Counted from the stretch's first letter, positions 6,699 to 12,626 are shown. The stretch is 18,837 nucleotides of DNA from Candidatus Hydrothermarchaeota archaeon (GCA_015521945.1 WANG01000133.1:1-18837), one strand, 5' to 3'. Notes: a model not told the origin generated them from the sequence alone. Translations and numbers: made by a program.

Positions 6699-7921
6699 AG
6701 CAGCTCCACCTCCACCACCTCACCTGCCTCAAGCCTCTCCACCCCCTCCGGCACAACCGCAATTCCATCCGCCTGCGCCAGCGCCCTGAAAGCCCTTGCC
6801 GCTGATGGAGGTCCGGGGAGGTAAAGAGGCTCGGCAACCACCCTCTCACGGCGTCTCAGGCGCACGGGCGCAAACTTAGTCAGATGCCTCTCCTTCTCCA
6901 CACCCCTCTCCAGCACCGCAGCCTCTCGTGGCTGCTCCCTCACCCCCATAAGCCTCAGCAGAGCGGGCTTCACATAGAAGTGGAAGGTCACCACGGCGCT
7001 CAGGGGCCAGCCCGGCAGCGCAAACACGGGCTTGCCATCCACCAGCCCGAAGGCGAGGGGCTTTCCCGGGATGGAGCGCACCCCGTACACCAGGAGCTCA
7101 CCCCTCTCCTCAAGCAGGAAGGGCATGACGTCCTGGGCAAACTCCTTCTGCATGCGTATGCTCAGGTTCAGTGAGCCTATCCCGGTACCACCCGTTGCCA
7201 CCACCACATCCGCCAGCTCCAGCGCCCTGCCCATAGCCGCCTCCACCTCCTCCCTGGAATCCCCGCAGATGGTGCTGAAAACCACCCTGCATCCCAGCCT
7301 CTCAGCCTCACCCGCAATTGCACCCGTGTTGGCATCGTAGGTGCCCGCAGGACGCATCTCCTCCCCCGGAGACTGCAGCTCCTTTCCAGTCACGATGAGC
7401 CCCACCCTGGGGCTGCGAGCCACCATGAGCTCAGCCACACCCATGCCAGAGAGCACCCCCACGTCCCTGGGGGTGAGCCTGGTACCCCGGGGAAGCACAA
7501 GCTCACCCCTTCGCACCTCCTCGCCCCTGCGGTGCACACCCTCGTACCTGCCAACCCCCGCCTGCAGAACCACCCACTCCCCCTCCAGCCTCACCCTCTC
7601 CACGAGCGCCACCGCATCAGCTCCTGAAGGCAGCACGCTTCCCGTGGTTATCTGCACGCACTCCCCGGGGGCAAGCTCACCCTCCGGCACCTCCCCTGCG
7701 GTTACACTGCCCCTGAGCCTGAGGCGAACCGGCGCCCCAAGGGTGTCCTCATGCCTCAGGGCGTAGCCGTCAACCGCCGCCCTGTCGCTGGGGGGCAGGT
7801 CAATGGGAGCGTGCACATCCTCCGCAAGAACCCTGCCAGCGGCACAGCGCACTGGCACAGCCTCAGCCTCAAGGGGCTGAAGGCTGCCGAGAATCCTGGA
7901 AAGAGCCTCCTGAAATCCCAT
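6695..7921 (-). CDS. moeA: MoeA-family molybdopterin molybdenumtransferase, paralogue 2 (Asp259 and Lys279 positions changed)
   Basis: Second MoeA, 408 residues from the ATG at 7921. That start is supported by GAGG 6 nt upstream and by exact alignment of MGFQEAL with MRAQEVL of paralogue 1; an earlier ATG at 7984 would start upstream of the promoter. It keeps AVDGYA, PSGADAV, TGKE, CGDS and LPGWPLSA (both loop prolines). It replaces the GEAD motif with GSLN (Asn252 at the catalytic Asp259 position) and IKPGKP with SIPGKP (Lys279 position is Ile). Lys275 is also lost. It therefore lacks what paralogue 1 has and has what paralogue 1 lacks. It is the first gene of the moeA2-moeA1-moaA-fwdB-fwdD unit. 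Archaea often carry two MoeA proteins; specialisation for Mo versus W is an alternative to cooperation. Confidence 0.85.
   Translation of the reverse strand: MGFQEALSRILGSLQPLEAEAVPVRCAAGRVLAEDVHAPIDLPPSDRAAVDGYALRHEDTLGAPVRLRLRGSVTAGEVPEGELAPGECVQITTGSVLPSGADAVALVERVRLEGEWVVLQAGVGRYEGVHRRGEEVRRGELVLPRGTRLTPRDVGVLSGMGVAELMVARSPRVGLIVTGKELQSPGEEMRPAGTYDANTGAIAGEAERLGCRVVFSTICGDSREEVEAAMGRALELADVVVATGGTGIGSLNLSIRMQKEFAQDVMPFLLEERGELLVYGVRSIPGKPLAFGLVDGKPVFALPGWPLSAVVTFHFYVKPALLRLMGVREQPREAAVLERGVEKERHLTKFAPVRLRRRERVVAEPLYLPGPPSAARAFRALAQADGIAVVPEGVERLEAGEVVEVELL
7794..7875. repeat. 82-nt near-identical tract, copy in moeA2
   Basis: Partner of 6571-6652, in the same orientation and at the same codon positions of the paralogue. 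There are four single-base differences. One of them changes Cys to Arg in the sequence VPV-C/R-CAAGRV. Confidence 0.85.
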
Positions 7922-7956
7922 CATACGCCTCATCGGCGTTGCTTTGGAGGCGGGAG

Positions 7957-7962
7957 TTATAA
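7957..7962 (-). promoter_or_regulatory. TATA-like element of the moeA2-fwdD operon
   Basis: On the minus strand AGAAAGGGTTATAAC (7956-7970) has a purine-rich BRE-like part followed by TTATAA. Its centre is about 39 nt before the ATG at 7921, giving a predicted leader of around 12 nt. The 112-nt gap before moeA2 is the only obvious promoter space for the five-gene unit. Confidence 0.5.
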
Positions 7963-7979
7963 CCCTTTCTGCCGTGTTG

Positions 7980-7994
7980 AACACATGCGTTTAC
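7980..7994 (-). promoter_or_regulatory. Candidate operator 1, imperfect palindrome
   Basis: AACACATGCGTTTAC, with one mismatch to the perfect palindrome AACGCATGCGTT of the second copy 43 nt away. It lies about 18 nt upstream of the moeA2 TATA-like element, a position suited to an activator or to a repressor of a two-site type. Confidence 0.45.
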
Positions 7995-8022
7995 ATTTAT
8001 GGGGCACATCGCCAGCATATCC

Positions 8023-8037
8023 AACGCATGCGTTTAC
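8023..8037 (-). promoter_or_regulatory. Candidate operator 2, perfect 12-nt palindrome
   Basis: AACGCATGCGTTTAC contains the perfect palindrome AACGCATGCGTT (8023-8034) and overlaps the stop codon of the upstream ubiA gene. It shares the 14-nt core ACRCATGCGTTTAC with 7981-7994. The regulator is unknown. Confidence 0.45.
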
Positions 8038-8891
8038 CTGAGCACCACCCCGAGCAGGATGAACACCAGGAACGCCGCGCTGAACACCGCATTGGCGTGG
8101 AAGAAAGCAGGGCCAATGTGGCGTCTGCGCGCCAGCAGGTGCTCCAGGGCGAGAATGCCACCCATCACCACCAGACCAAACCCGTACACCGCCCCGAGCT
8201 CACACACGCGCATGAGGAGCCAGAGGGAGAGCAGGCTCATCAGGTGGAGCACCCCCGAGAGCCTGAGAGCAGCCTCCTCTCCGAATCTGGCGGGTATTGA
8301 GAACAGCCCGTACCTGAGGTCAAACTCAACGTCCTGGAGGGCGTATATAACATCAAACCCCGCAACCCAGAACATCACCGCCGCAAAGAGCAGCAGGGCT
8401 GGAAGCTCTATGCTCCCCCTCACAGCCGCCCAGGCGCCGAGAGGTGCCATGCCCAGAGCGCTTCCCAGCACAAGGTGCGAGAGCCAGGTGAAGCGCTTGG
8501 TGTAGGGGTAAACCACCAGGAGAGCCGCAACCAGGGGGAAGAGCAGCACGCACAGGGGGTTGAGCATGAGCGCCGAGAGGAGGAGCAGGGCGAAGGACAC
8601 CCCCACAGTCAGCCACACAAAGCGCGGGGAGAGCAGGTTGAGCATCTCAACCCTGCGGGCGGTCCTCGGATTGGCGGCATCTATCTCCCTGTCAATCAGC
8701 CTGTTGAGGCACATCCCGGCGGTTCTCGCCGCGAAGAGCCCGAGGGTTATCCAGAGCAAAACCCGCCCCTCCGGGACCCCTCCAGAGGCAAGCACCGCCC
8801 CCGAGTACAGGAAGGGGAGCGCGAAGAGGGTGTGCTCCACCTTTATCAGCCTGAGCAGCACTCTCAGCCTCTCCACAGCGCTCAAGCCCAT
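8034..8891 (-). CDS. ubiA: UbiA-family prenyltransferase (4-hydroxybenzoate / MqnP-like)
   Basis: Integral membrane aromatic prenyltransferase of 285 residues with about eight or nine hydrophobic segments. The first Asp-rich motif is N63-R-L-I-D67-R-E-I-D71 followed by NPRTARR, and the second is DVIYALQDVEFD. Both match UbiA/MqnP enzymes that attach a polyprenyl tail to a hydroxybenzoate-type acceptor, rather than the archaeal lipid enzyme DGGGP synthase. The ATG at 8891 was chosen because AAGGTG lies 5 nt upstream and it follows the methyltransferase stop by 2 nt. The likely product is a quinone precursor: menaquinone by the futalosine route, or a methanophenazine-like carrier. The gene stop overlaps a candidate operator for moeA2. 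Family is sure; the acceptor is inferred. Confidence 0.82.
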   Translation of the reverse strand: MGLSAVERLRVLLRLIKVEHTLFALPFLYSGAVLASGGVPEGRVLLWITLGLFAARTAGMCLNRLIDREIDAANPRTARRVEMLNLLSPRFVWLTVGVSFALLLLSALMLNPLCVLLFPLVAALLVVYPYTKRFTWLSHLVLGSALGMAPLGAWAAVRGSIELPALLLFAAVMFWVAGFDVIYALQDVEFDLRYGLFSIPARFGEEAALRLSGVLHLMSLLSLWLLMRVCELGAVYGFGLVVMGGILALEHLLARRRHIGPAFFHANAVFSAAFLVFILLGVVLR

Positions 8892-8893
8892 CC

Positions 8894-10165
8894 TCACACC
8901 TTCCTGCACACCACTATAAACTCCTCGGGGTACGCCTCCGCACCCGTTGAAGCGCTTGAAAACCTCCCTGTCACGGGGTCACGCCTCTGGGGCAGGATTT
9001 TGAGGGGTATCCTGCGCCTTATAACCCTCTCAAGCTCAAGCCCCGCAATCTGCATACCCTCCGCGAAAGCCTCCGCATTCAGCACCTCCACCCCCCTGAG
9101 CCGGGTGTTGCCTATGACGTAGCACGCCCTGCCTCCCCGGCGGAGCACCCTCGCGGTTTCGCGGAACACCTGCTGCATGTCGGCAAAGAAGGCGGCAACG
9201 CTCGCCGCAAGCCTGGGGGAGCGCTCCTCAAGCCTCTCCACTATCATCCTCGCAATCTCCCCCTCTGGCTGCCTGCCGCGCTCCGCGTACAGGGAGCCTA
9301 TGAACCTCCGCCTGTACTCCCTCAGGTCATGCACCGTATCAAGCCACATGTTGGAGAGCTGGTGCAGGTCCGCGTACTCGTAGCTGGTTACGTAGGGGCT
9401 TGAGGTTATAACTATGTCCACGCTGCCGCTCTCCACGGGCTGCGCCCTTGCGTCCCCCACCTCTATGCGCAGCATCCCCTCGGGCTCCCTCCTGAGCCTC
9501 TCCGGTGCCACCTCCCAGAAGGCCTCGTTGCCCCTGAGCATCTTCTGCAGGTGCCTCTCTAAGGCGCTCAGGGGCTCCGGGAGCCTCTTTCCGGGGTTCC
9601 TCAGGGGCTTGGTGCTGCTCTGGGACCACAGGGAGCAGCTCTTTAGTATGTGGCTGAAGCCCACCAGCAGGAAATCCCTCACCCGCCCCTCCTCCCGCAT
9701 TATCTCCGCCAGCAGCCTGCCGAGCTTATCCATCTGCTCCTCAGGGAACCAGTACCCCAGCCTCTCCGCGTACCTCTCCGGCACCAGGGGCTCCGCTCTG
9801 CTCTCCCACGCTCTCCTCAGGAAGCCCCTCACCCTGCTTTGAAGCCACCCCGGCTCCAGGGGGGTTGCCTTGACCTTCGCTATGAGCCACCCCACGGGGT
9901 TTATCTCGGTGCCGCTGGCGAAGCACCCCTTAGTAACGGCGCTGACCACGGTGGTGCCGCACCCGAAGAAGGGGTCGTTAACATGCACCTCCCCCGGGGC
10001 GTACTCCTCCAGCAGCCTCTCCACGAGCTGGGGTATGAACTTCGCCGGGTACCTGTGGTAGCAGTGGGTGAGCTTGCCGGTCTGGGACTGCTTCAGCCAC
10101 CCGAAGGACCAGGACTCGTCCACCTCGGTTCGCCTGAAGAGCTCAAGTATCTCCTGCGCGTCCAT
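8894..10165 (-). CDS. Site-specific DNA methyltransferase (N4-cytosine / N6-adenine class)
   Basis: SAM-dependent DNA aminomethyltransferase of 423 residues. Motif I, DPFFGCGTT (residues 64-72), binds SAM and is followed by TEINPVG. The catalytic motif IV is TSSPY (254-258) in ITSSPYVTSYEYADL, where the family usually has TSPPY or DPPY. The sequence CYHRYPAKFIPQLV before motif I is typical of archaeal and bacterial DNA methylases of this type. About 180 residues between the motifs may hold the target-recognition region. The ATG at 10165 follows GGGTGAGGC. No restriction endonuclease is next to it, so it looks like a solitary methylase with housekeeping or epigenetic use. Base specificity cannot be stated. 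Confidence is high for a DNA methylase and low for the target. Confidence 0.75.
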   Translation of the reverse strand: MDAQEILELFRRTEVDESWSFGWLKQSQTGKLTHCYHRYPAKFIPQLVERLLEEYAPGEVHVNDPFFGCGTTVVSAVTKGCFASGTEINPVGWLIAKVKATPLEPGWLQSRVRGFLRRAWESRAEPLVPERYAERLGYWFPEEQMDKLGRLLAEIMREEGRVRDFLLVGFSHILKSCSLWSQSSTKPLRNPGKRLPEPLSALERHLQKMLRGNEAFWEVAPERLRREPEGMLRIEVGDARAQPVESGSVDIVITSSPYVTSYEYADLHQLSNMWLDTVHDLREYRRRFIGSLYAERGRQPEGEIARMIVERLEERSPRLAASVAAFFADMQQVFRETARVLRRGGRACYVIGNTRLRGVEVLNAEAFAEGMQIAGLELERVIRRRIPLKILPQRRDPVTGRFSSASTGAEAYPEEFIVVCRKV

Positions 10166-10203
10166 GCCTCACCCAGACTCAAGGGTGACGTAGGCAAGCG
10201 GGC

Positions 10204-10590
10204 TTACACGCCCCCCGCACAGGGGCGCCACACGTAGAGAGCCACCCCGCGGTGGTTCACCAGCCTCATGCCAGCTGGAGCAGGGTCGGTGCTCATGGGG
10301 ACTATCACCAGGCTCGCCCCCACCCGCTCCGCAAGCTTTATGAGGTGGGGGTAAAGCTCCGGGGGCGGGCGCAGGGAGTAGATGAGCTCCGCTCCCGAGT
10401 AAATGCCCAGCTCAGGCTCAAGCACATCGTCCACCACAACCCCCCTCATGGGCACCACATCAACCGCGGTAACCTCCACTCCAGAGCTCCTGAGAGCCTC
10501 AAGCACCTCCCGCCTCCTGCCCACCCCCACCTCAACCGCACGTGTGAGCCCCGGAAAAAGCTCCAGTATGGATACCGCAACGGGATGCAT
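10204..10590 (-). CDS. UPF0146 family protein (SAM-methyltransferase-like fold, function unknown)
   Basis: A 128-residue protein matching the archaeal UPF0146 family. AVEVGVGRRREVLEAL (residues 18-33) resembles the glycine-rich SAM-binding loop, and VTAVDVVPMRGVVVDDVLEP and AELIYSLRPPPEL look like the following strands of a small Rossmann fold. It has no membrane segments. It lies between the YHS gene (15 nt upstream) and the DNA methyltransferase (38 nt downstream). No ribosome site precedes its ATG; instead a pyrimidine run abuts it, so its translation may be weak or leaderless. The biochemical role is not known for the family, to my knowledge. Confidence 0.75.
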   Translation of the reverse strand: MHPVAVSILELFPGLTRAVEVGVGRRREVLEALRSSGVEVTAVDVVPMRGVVVDDVLEPELGIYSGAELIYSLRPPPELYPHLIKLAERVGASLVIVPMSTDPAPAGMRLVNHRGVALYVWRPCAGGV

Positions 10591-10600
10591 AAAAAAGAAG
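10591..10600 (-). terminator. Oligo-T tract between YHS gene and UPF0146 gene
   Basis: CTTCTTTTTT on the minus strand, 5 nt after the YHS stop codon and directly before the UPF0146 ATG. It could end most YHS transcripts, separating a metal-induced small mRNA from the genes downstream. No hairpin is needed for archaeal T-tract termination. Inferred. Confidence 0.35.
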
Positions 10601-10605
10601 AGGGG

Positions 10606-10800
10606 TCAGTGGTGCCCGCAGCCATGACCGTGGCTGCCGTGAGTGTGAGCCCCACCACCCTGCAGGTACTTCTCCGGGTCTGCCTCAAAGGCGGTCTTGC
10701 ATCCTGGAGCGCAGAAGTAGTAGGTCTGCCCCTTGTAGGTGCTCTTCCACTTCGCACTCGCCTCGTCAACCTCCATCTTGCACACCGGGTCTATTGCCAT
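10606..10800 (-). CDS. YHS-domain metal-binding protein with His-rich tail
   Basis: A 64-residue protein. Residues 4-46 form a YHS domain: DPVCKMEVD, then YKGQTYYFCAPGCKTAF and DPEKYL, with three cysteines (DPVC, FC, GC) typical of heavy-metal-binding TRASH-like folds. The tail GGGAHTHGSHGHGCGHH has seven His and one Cys and looks like a copper, nickel or zinc sequestering segment. A GGAGGTGG ribosome site (10806-10813) is 5 nt before the ATG. The gene is divergent from an Lrp-TRASH regulator, the arrangement expected of a metal-responsive target beside its own sensor. The likely role is a cytosolic metal chaperone or buffer; the metal is unknown. Confidence 0.82.
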   Translation of the reverse strand: MAIDPVCKMEVDEASAKWKSTYKGQTYYFCAPGCKTAFEADPEKYLQGGGAHTHGSHGHGCGHH

Positions 10801-10835
10801 TTACACCACCTCCATGCCTACTCTGCACCCATCCC

Positions 10836-10848
10836 AAAAATACTTTTT
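10836..10848 (-). promoter_or_regulatory. TATA-like element of the YHS gene
   Basis: On the minus strand AAAAAGTATTTTT, centred about 42 nt before the YHS ATG. A start near 10815 gives a short leader with the strong ribosome site. The core AAAATACTTTT recurs as AAAATACCTTTT at 10895-10906 in the promoter of the divergent regulator. Confidence 0.5.
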
Positions 10849-10892
10849 GCCTTCACTTCATCACATCACCACCGGATGATGTTTTCCGGAAT

Positions 10893-10902
10893 GTAAAATA
10901 CC
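10893..10902 (+). promoter_or_regulatory. TATA-like element of the Lrp-TRASH gene with flanking repeats
   Basis: GTAAAATACC lies about 45 nt before the ATG at 10942. It is flanked by two TTTTCC direct repeats (10882-10887 and 10903-10908), exactly 21 nt apart, or two helical turns. CCGGA occurs three times in the region (10872, 10886, 10918). This arrangement suggests autoregulation by the encoded protein. Inferred. Confidence 0.45.
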
Positions 10903-10941
10903 TTTTCCACGTCACTGCCGGATACTGATAAGGAGATGCAG

Positions 10942-11544
10942 ATGAAGCTGGATACCATGGATGTTAAAATTCTGAGGATGCTTCAGGAAAACTCGCGCAC
11001 TCCGGTTTCGGAAATCGCCGCCAGACTCAGGGTGAGCAGACCCACCATCAAAAACAGGATAGAGAGGCTGGTCAGGGAGGGTGTTATAAGCAGGTTCACC
11101 GTTGAAATCAGCAGGGATGCCCTTGACAATCCCCTCTCGGTGTACCTGAGGCTCAAGGCTGATGGCGAGAGTCTCGGCAGGATATCCGAGGTGCCCGAGA
11201 TAGTGGAGATGTACCGTGTAACTGGGAGGCTGAACGTGCTTGCAAAGGCGCTCATCAGGGACATGGAGGAGCTATCCGGGCTGATTGAGGAGCTTCGCAG
11301 GCATGCGGACGAGATTGAGGTGGAGCTGGTTCTTGACACCCTGAAGGAGAGCGAGCCCCCGCTGCAGATGATAAAGGCTGAGCTGGAGTGCGAGTACTGC
11401 GGGAGCAACATAACTAAGAAGCCCTACATATACAAGTTCAGGAACGTGGAGAGGTACTTCTGCTGCCCCGTGTGCCTGAAGAGCTACAGGCGAAAGCTCG
11501 CCATGGCTGAGAGGTGGAGCGGTGGAGAGGCGGAGGCTGGCTGA
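10942..11544 (+). CDS. Lrp/AsnC-family transcription regulator with C-terminal TRASH metal-sensing domain
   Basis: A 200-residue regulator. Residues 1-50 are a winged helix-turn-helix (MDVKILRMLQENSRTP, then RVSRPTIKNRIERLVREG). About 55-135 are the ligand/oligomer domain of the Lrp family. Cys150, Cys153, Cys174, Cys175 and Cys178 (CEYCGSNI and YFCCPVCLKSY) form a TRASH zinc-knuckle-like domain. Proteins of this architecture control copper and other metal responses in archaea such as Halobacterium. AAGGAG (10930-10935) is 6 nt from the ATG at 10942 and abuts an ATG at 10936, so the later start is preferred. It is divergent from the YHS gene and likely controls it. It overlaps the next gene by 23 nt. 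Confidence 0.88.
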   Translation: MKLDTMDVKILRMLQENSRTPVSEIAARLRVSRPTIKNRIERLVREGVISRFTVEISRDALDNPLSVYLRLKADGESLGRISEVPEIVEMYRVTGRLNVLAKALIRDMEELSGLIEELRRHADEIEVELVLDTLKESEPPLQMIKAELECEYCGSNITKKPYIYKFRNVERYFCCPVCLKSYRRKLAMAERWSGGEAEAG

Positions 11545-12175
11545 GATTCAGCGAAGAATCGCCGCCAGGGTTAAGCCGGGGCGCCTTGAGAGGGCTGAGG
11601 CTGTTGCCGGAGCTGATGCCGCCTACGCCGGCTCCTTCGCTGCTGCTGCGGTTGCCGTGGTGGAGGGGGGCAGGGTGGTGGAGCGCACCACCGCATGCCA
11701 GAGGGTTCACCTCCCCTACATCCCCGGCTACTTTGCCTTCAGGGAGATGGGGGCGGTTATAAAGGCGGTGCGCAGGGTGCGCAGCAGGGTGGATGTGCTG
11801 CTGGTGAACGGGCACGGGGTGGCGCATCCGAGGCGCTGCGGCATCGCCACCCACTTAGGAGTGCTGCTCCGCATCCCCACCGTGGGGGTGGCTGGGCGTC
11901 TGCTCTGCGGCAGGGTGGAGGGAGAGCCCGAGGAGAGTTCTCCAGTGCCAGTGGTGCACCGGGGTGAGGTGGTGGGGTATGCGCTGCGCAGGGGCAGCAG
12001 GGTGGTGTACGTGAGCCCCGGGCACCTGGTTTCCGCGGAGGAGGCGCTCAGGCTCGTGCAGAGCCTGCCCTTCCGCGGGCGTCTTCCCCTGCCCCTCCAC
12101 GAGGCACACGCAACGGCGGAGCGCGTGAAGAAAAGGATTATTAATGGCGATGCAGAGATAGTTATTAAAGGGTGA
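11522..12175 (+). CDS. nfi: Endonuclease V homologue with Asn at a catalytic Asp position
   Basis: Endonuclease V cuts DNA or RNA at deaminated bases (inosine, and uracil in some archaea). This 217-residue protein shows VAGADAAY (Asp32), LPYIPGYFAFRE (Tyr66, Glu75) and NGHGVAHPRRCGIATHLG. Spacing from Glu75 to residue 96 equals that between Glu89 and Asp110 of Thermotoga maritima EndoV, but residue 96 is Asn (AAC, 11807-11809) instead of the metal-binding Asp. The conserved His and the C-terminal domain are otherwise intact, so the gene is not decaying. The GTG start at 11522 has GAGGTGGAG upstream and overlaps the end of the Lrp gene. It may be a slow or metal-shifted nuclease, or a lesion-binding protein. 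Confidence 0.85.
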   Translation: MERRRLAEIQRRIAARVKPGRLERAEAVAGADAAYAGSFAAAAVAVVEGGRVVERTTACQRVHLPYIPGYFAFREMGAVIKAVRRVRSRVDVLLVNGHGVAHPRRCGIATHLGVLLRIPTVGVAGRLLCGRVEGEPEESSPVPVVHRGEVVGYALRRGSRVVYVSPGHLVSAEEALRLVQSLPFRGRLPLPLHEAHATAERVKKRIINGDAEIVIKG

Positions 12176-12180
12176 AGGGC

Positions 12181-12543
12181 ATGGTAAAGGCAAGCGCATA
12201 CACTGTTGAGGATGTTGCGAGAAGGCTGGATGATGCCTTCGGGATGTTCATAGACGGTGAGGAGGAGTATGCCCAGGTGCTGGAGGAGGTGAGGACGAGG
12301 CTGCAGGAGCTCACCGAGAGGTACCCGAAGGATGATGAGGTGGCGGAGTTCCTTCAGGCTTTTGAGAGCTACCTGAAGGCAAGGGAGGAGGGGATGAGCA
12401 GGGAGGATGAGAAGGCACGCTTGGTGTGGCTAAAGTCCGAGCTGAACCACATAGTGCACTGGCGCAAGCTTGGCATGAGCGCCGGCAGGGTGCTGCCCTT
12501 CAAGGACTTCAGGAGCCTGAGGGGCGGAACCGGGGGCAGATAA
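12181..12543 (+). CDS. Hypothetical helical protein, 120 aa
   Basis: I do not recognise this protein. It is charged, rich in Glu, Arg and Lys, and predicted all-helical by eye, with heptad-like stretches (EVRTRLQELTERYPKDDEV and EFLQAFESYLKAREEGM). It has one tryptophan-containing end segment (HIVHWRKLGM), and no cysteine or membrane segment. The ATG at 12181 has GGTGA 5 nt before it; a GTG at 12172 overlapping the endonuclease V stop is the alternative. It is co-transcribed with the Lrp-TRASH and endonuclease V genes and is followed by a small hairpin. It may be an adaptor or nucleic-acid-associated small protein, but no function should be assigned. Confidence 0.7.
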   Translation: MVKASAYTVEDVARRLDDAFGMFIDGEEEYAQVLEEVRTRLQELTERYPKDDEVAEFLQAFESYLKAREEGMSREDEKARLVWLKSELNHIVHWRKLGMSAGRVLPFKDFRSLRGGTGGR

Positions 12544-12559
12544 GCGCAGAGATTGCGCT
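12543..12559 (+). terminator. Small hairpin at the end of the 120-aa gene
   Basis: AGCGCA and TGCGCT pair around a 5-nt loop, starting at the last base of the stop codon. A T-rich run (TTTAAAATTTTCTT, 12580-12593) follows. This is a weak candidate for a terminator that separates this unit from mch. Confidence 0.35.
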
Positions 12560-12626
12560 GGAGCTGCGTATCGCCCCTATTTAAAATTTTCTTGCATAAA
12601 GTTTAACTGTTTCTTAGGGGAGTAAA

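Noticed and set aside
6571..7875. The direct repeat in the moeA genes as a mobile element or CRISPR-like repeat
   Set aside because: The copies are coding, in the same codon register of paralogous genes, with no inverted ends, target duplication or spacer pattern.
10855..10930. Possible C/D-box RNA in the Lrp-TRASH upstream region (GTGATGA on the minus strand, ATGATGT and CTGA on the plus strand)
   Set aside because: The plus-strand C box has a mismatch and internal C'/D' boxes are absent; the perfect minus-strand C box has no CTGA at a suitable distance. The region is better explained by two promoters.
12573..12620. CCCCTA and TAGGGG as a hairpin or riboswitch stem before mch
   Set aside because: Only about six pairs with a loop of more than 30 nt, and the 3' arm lies just upstream of the TATA box, so it would not be in the mch mRNA.
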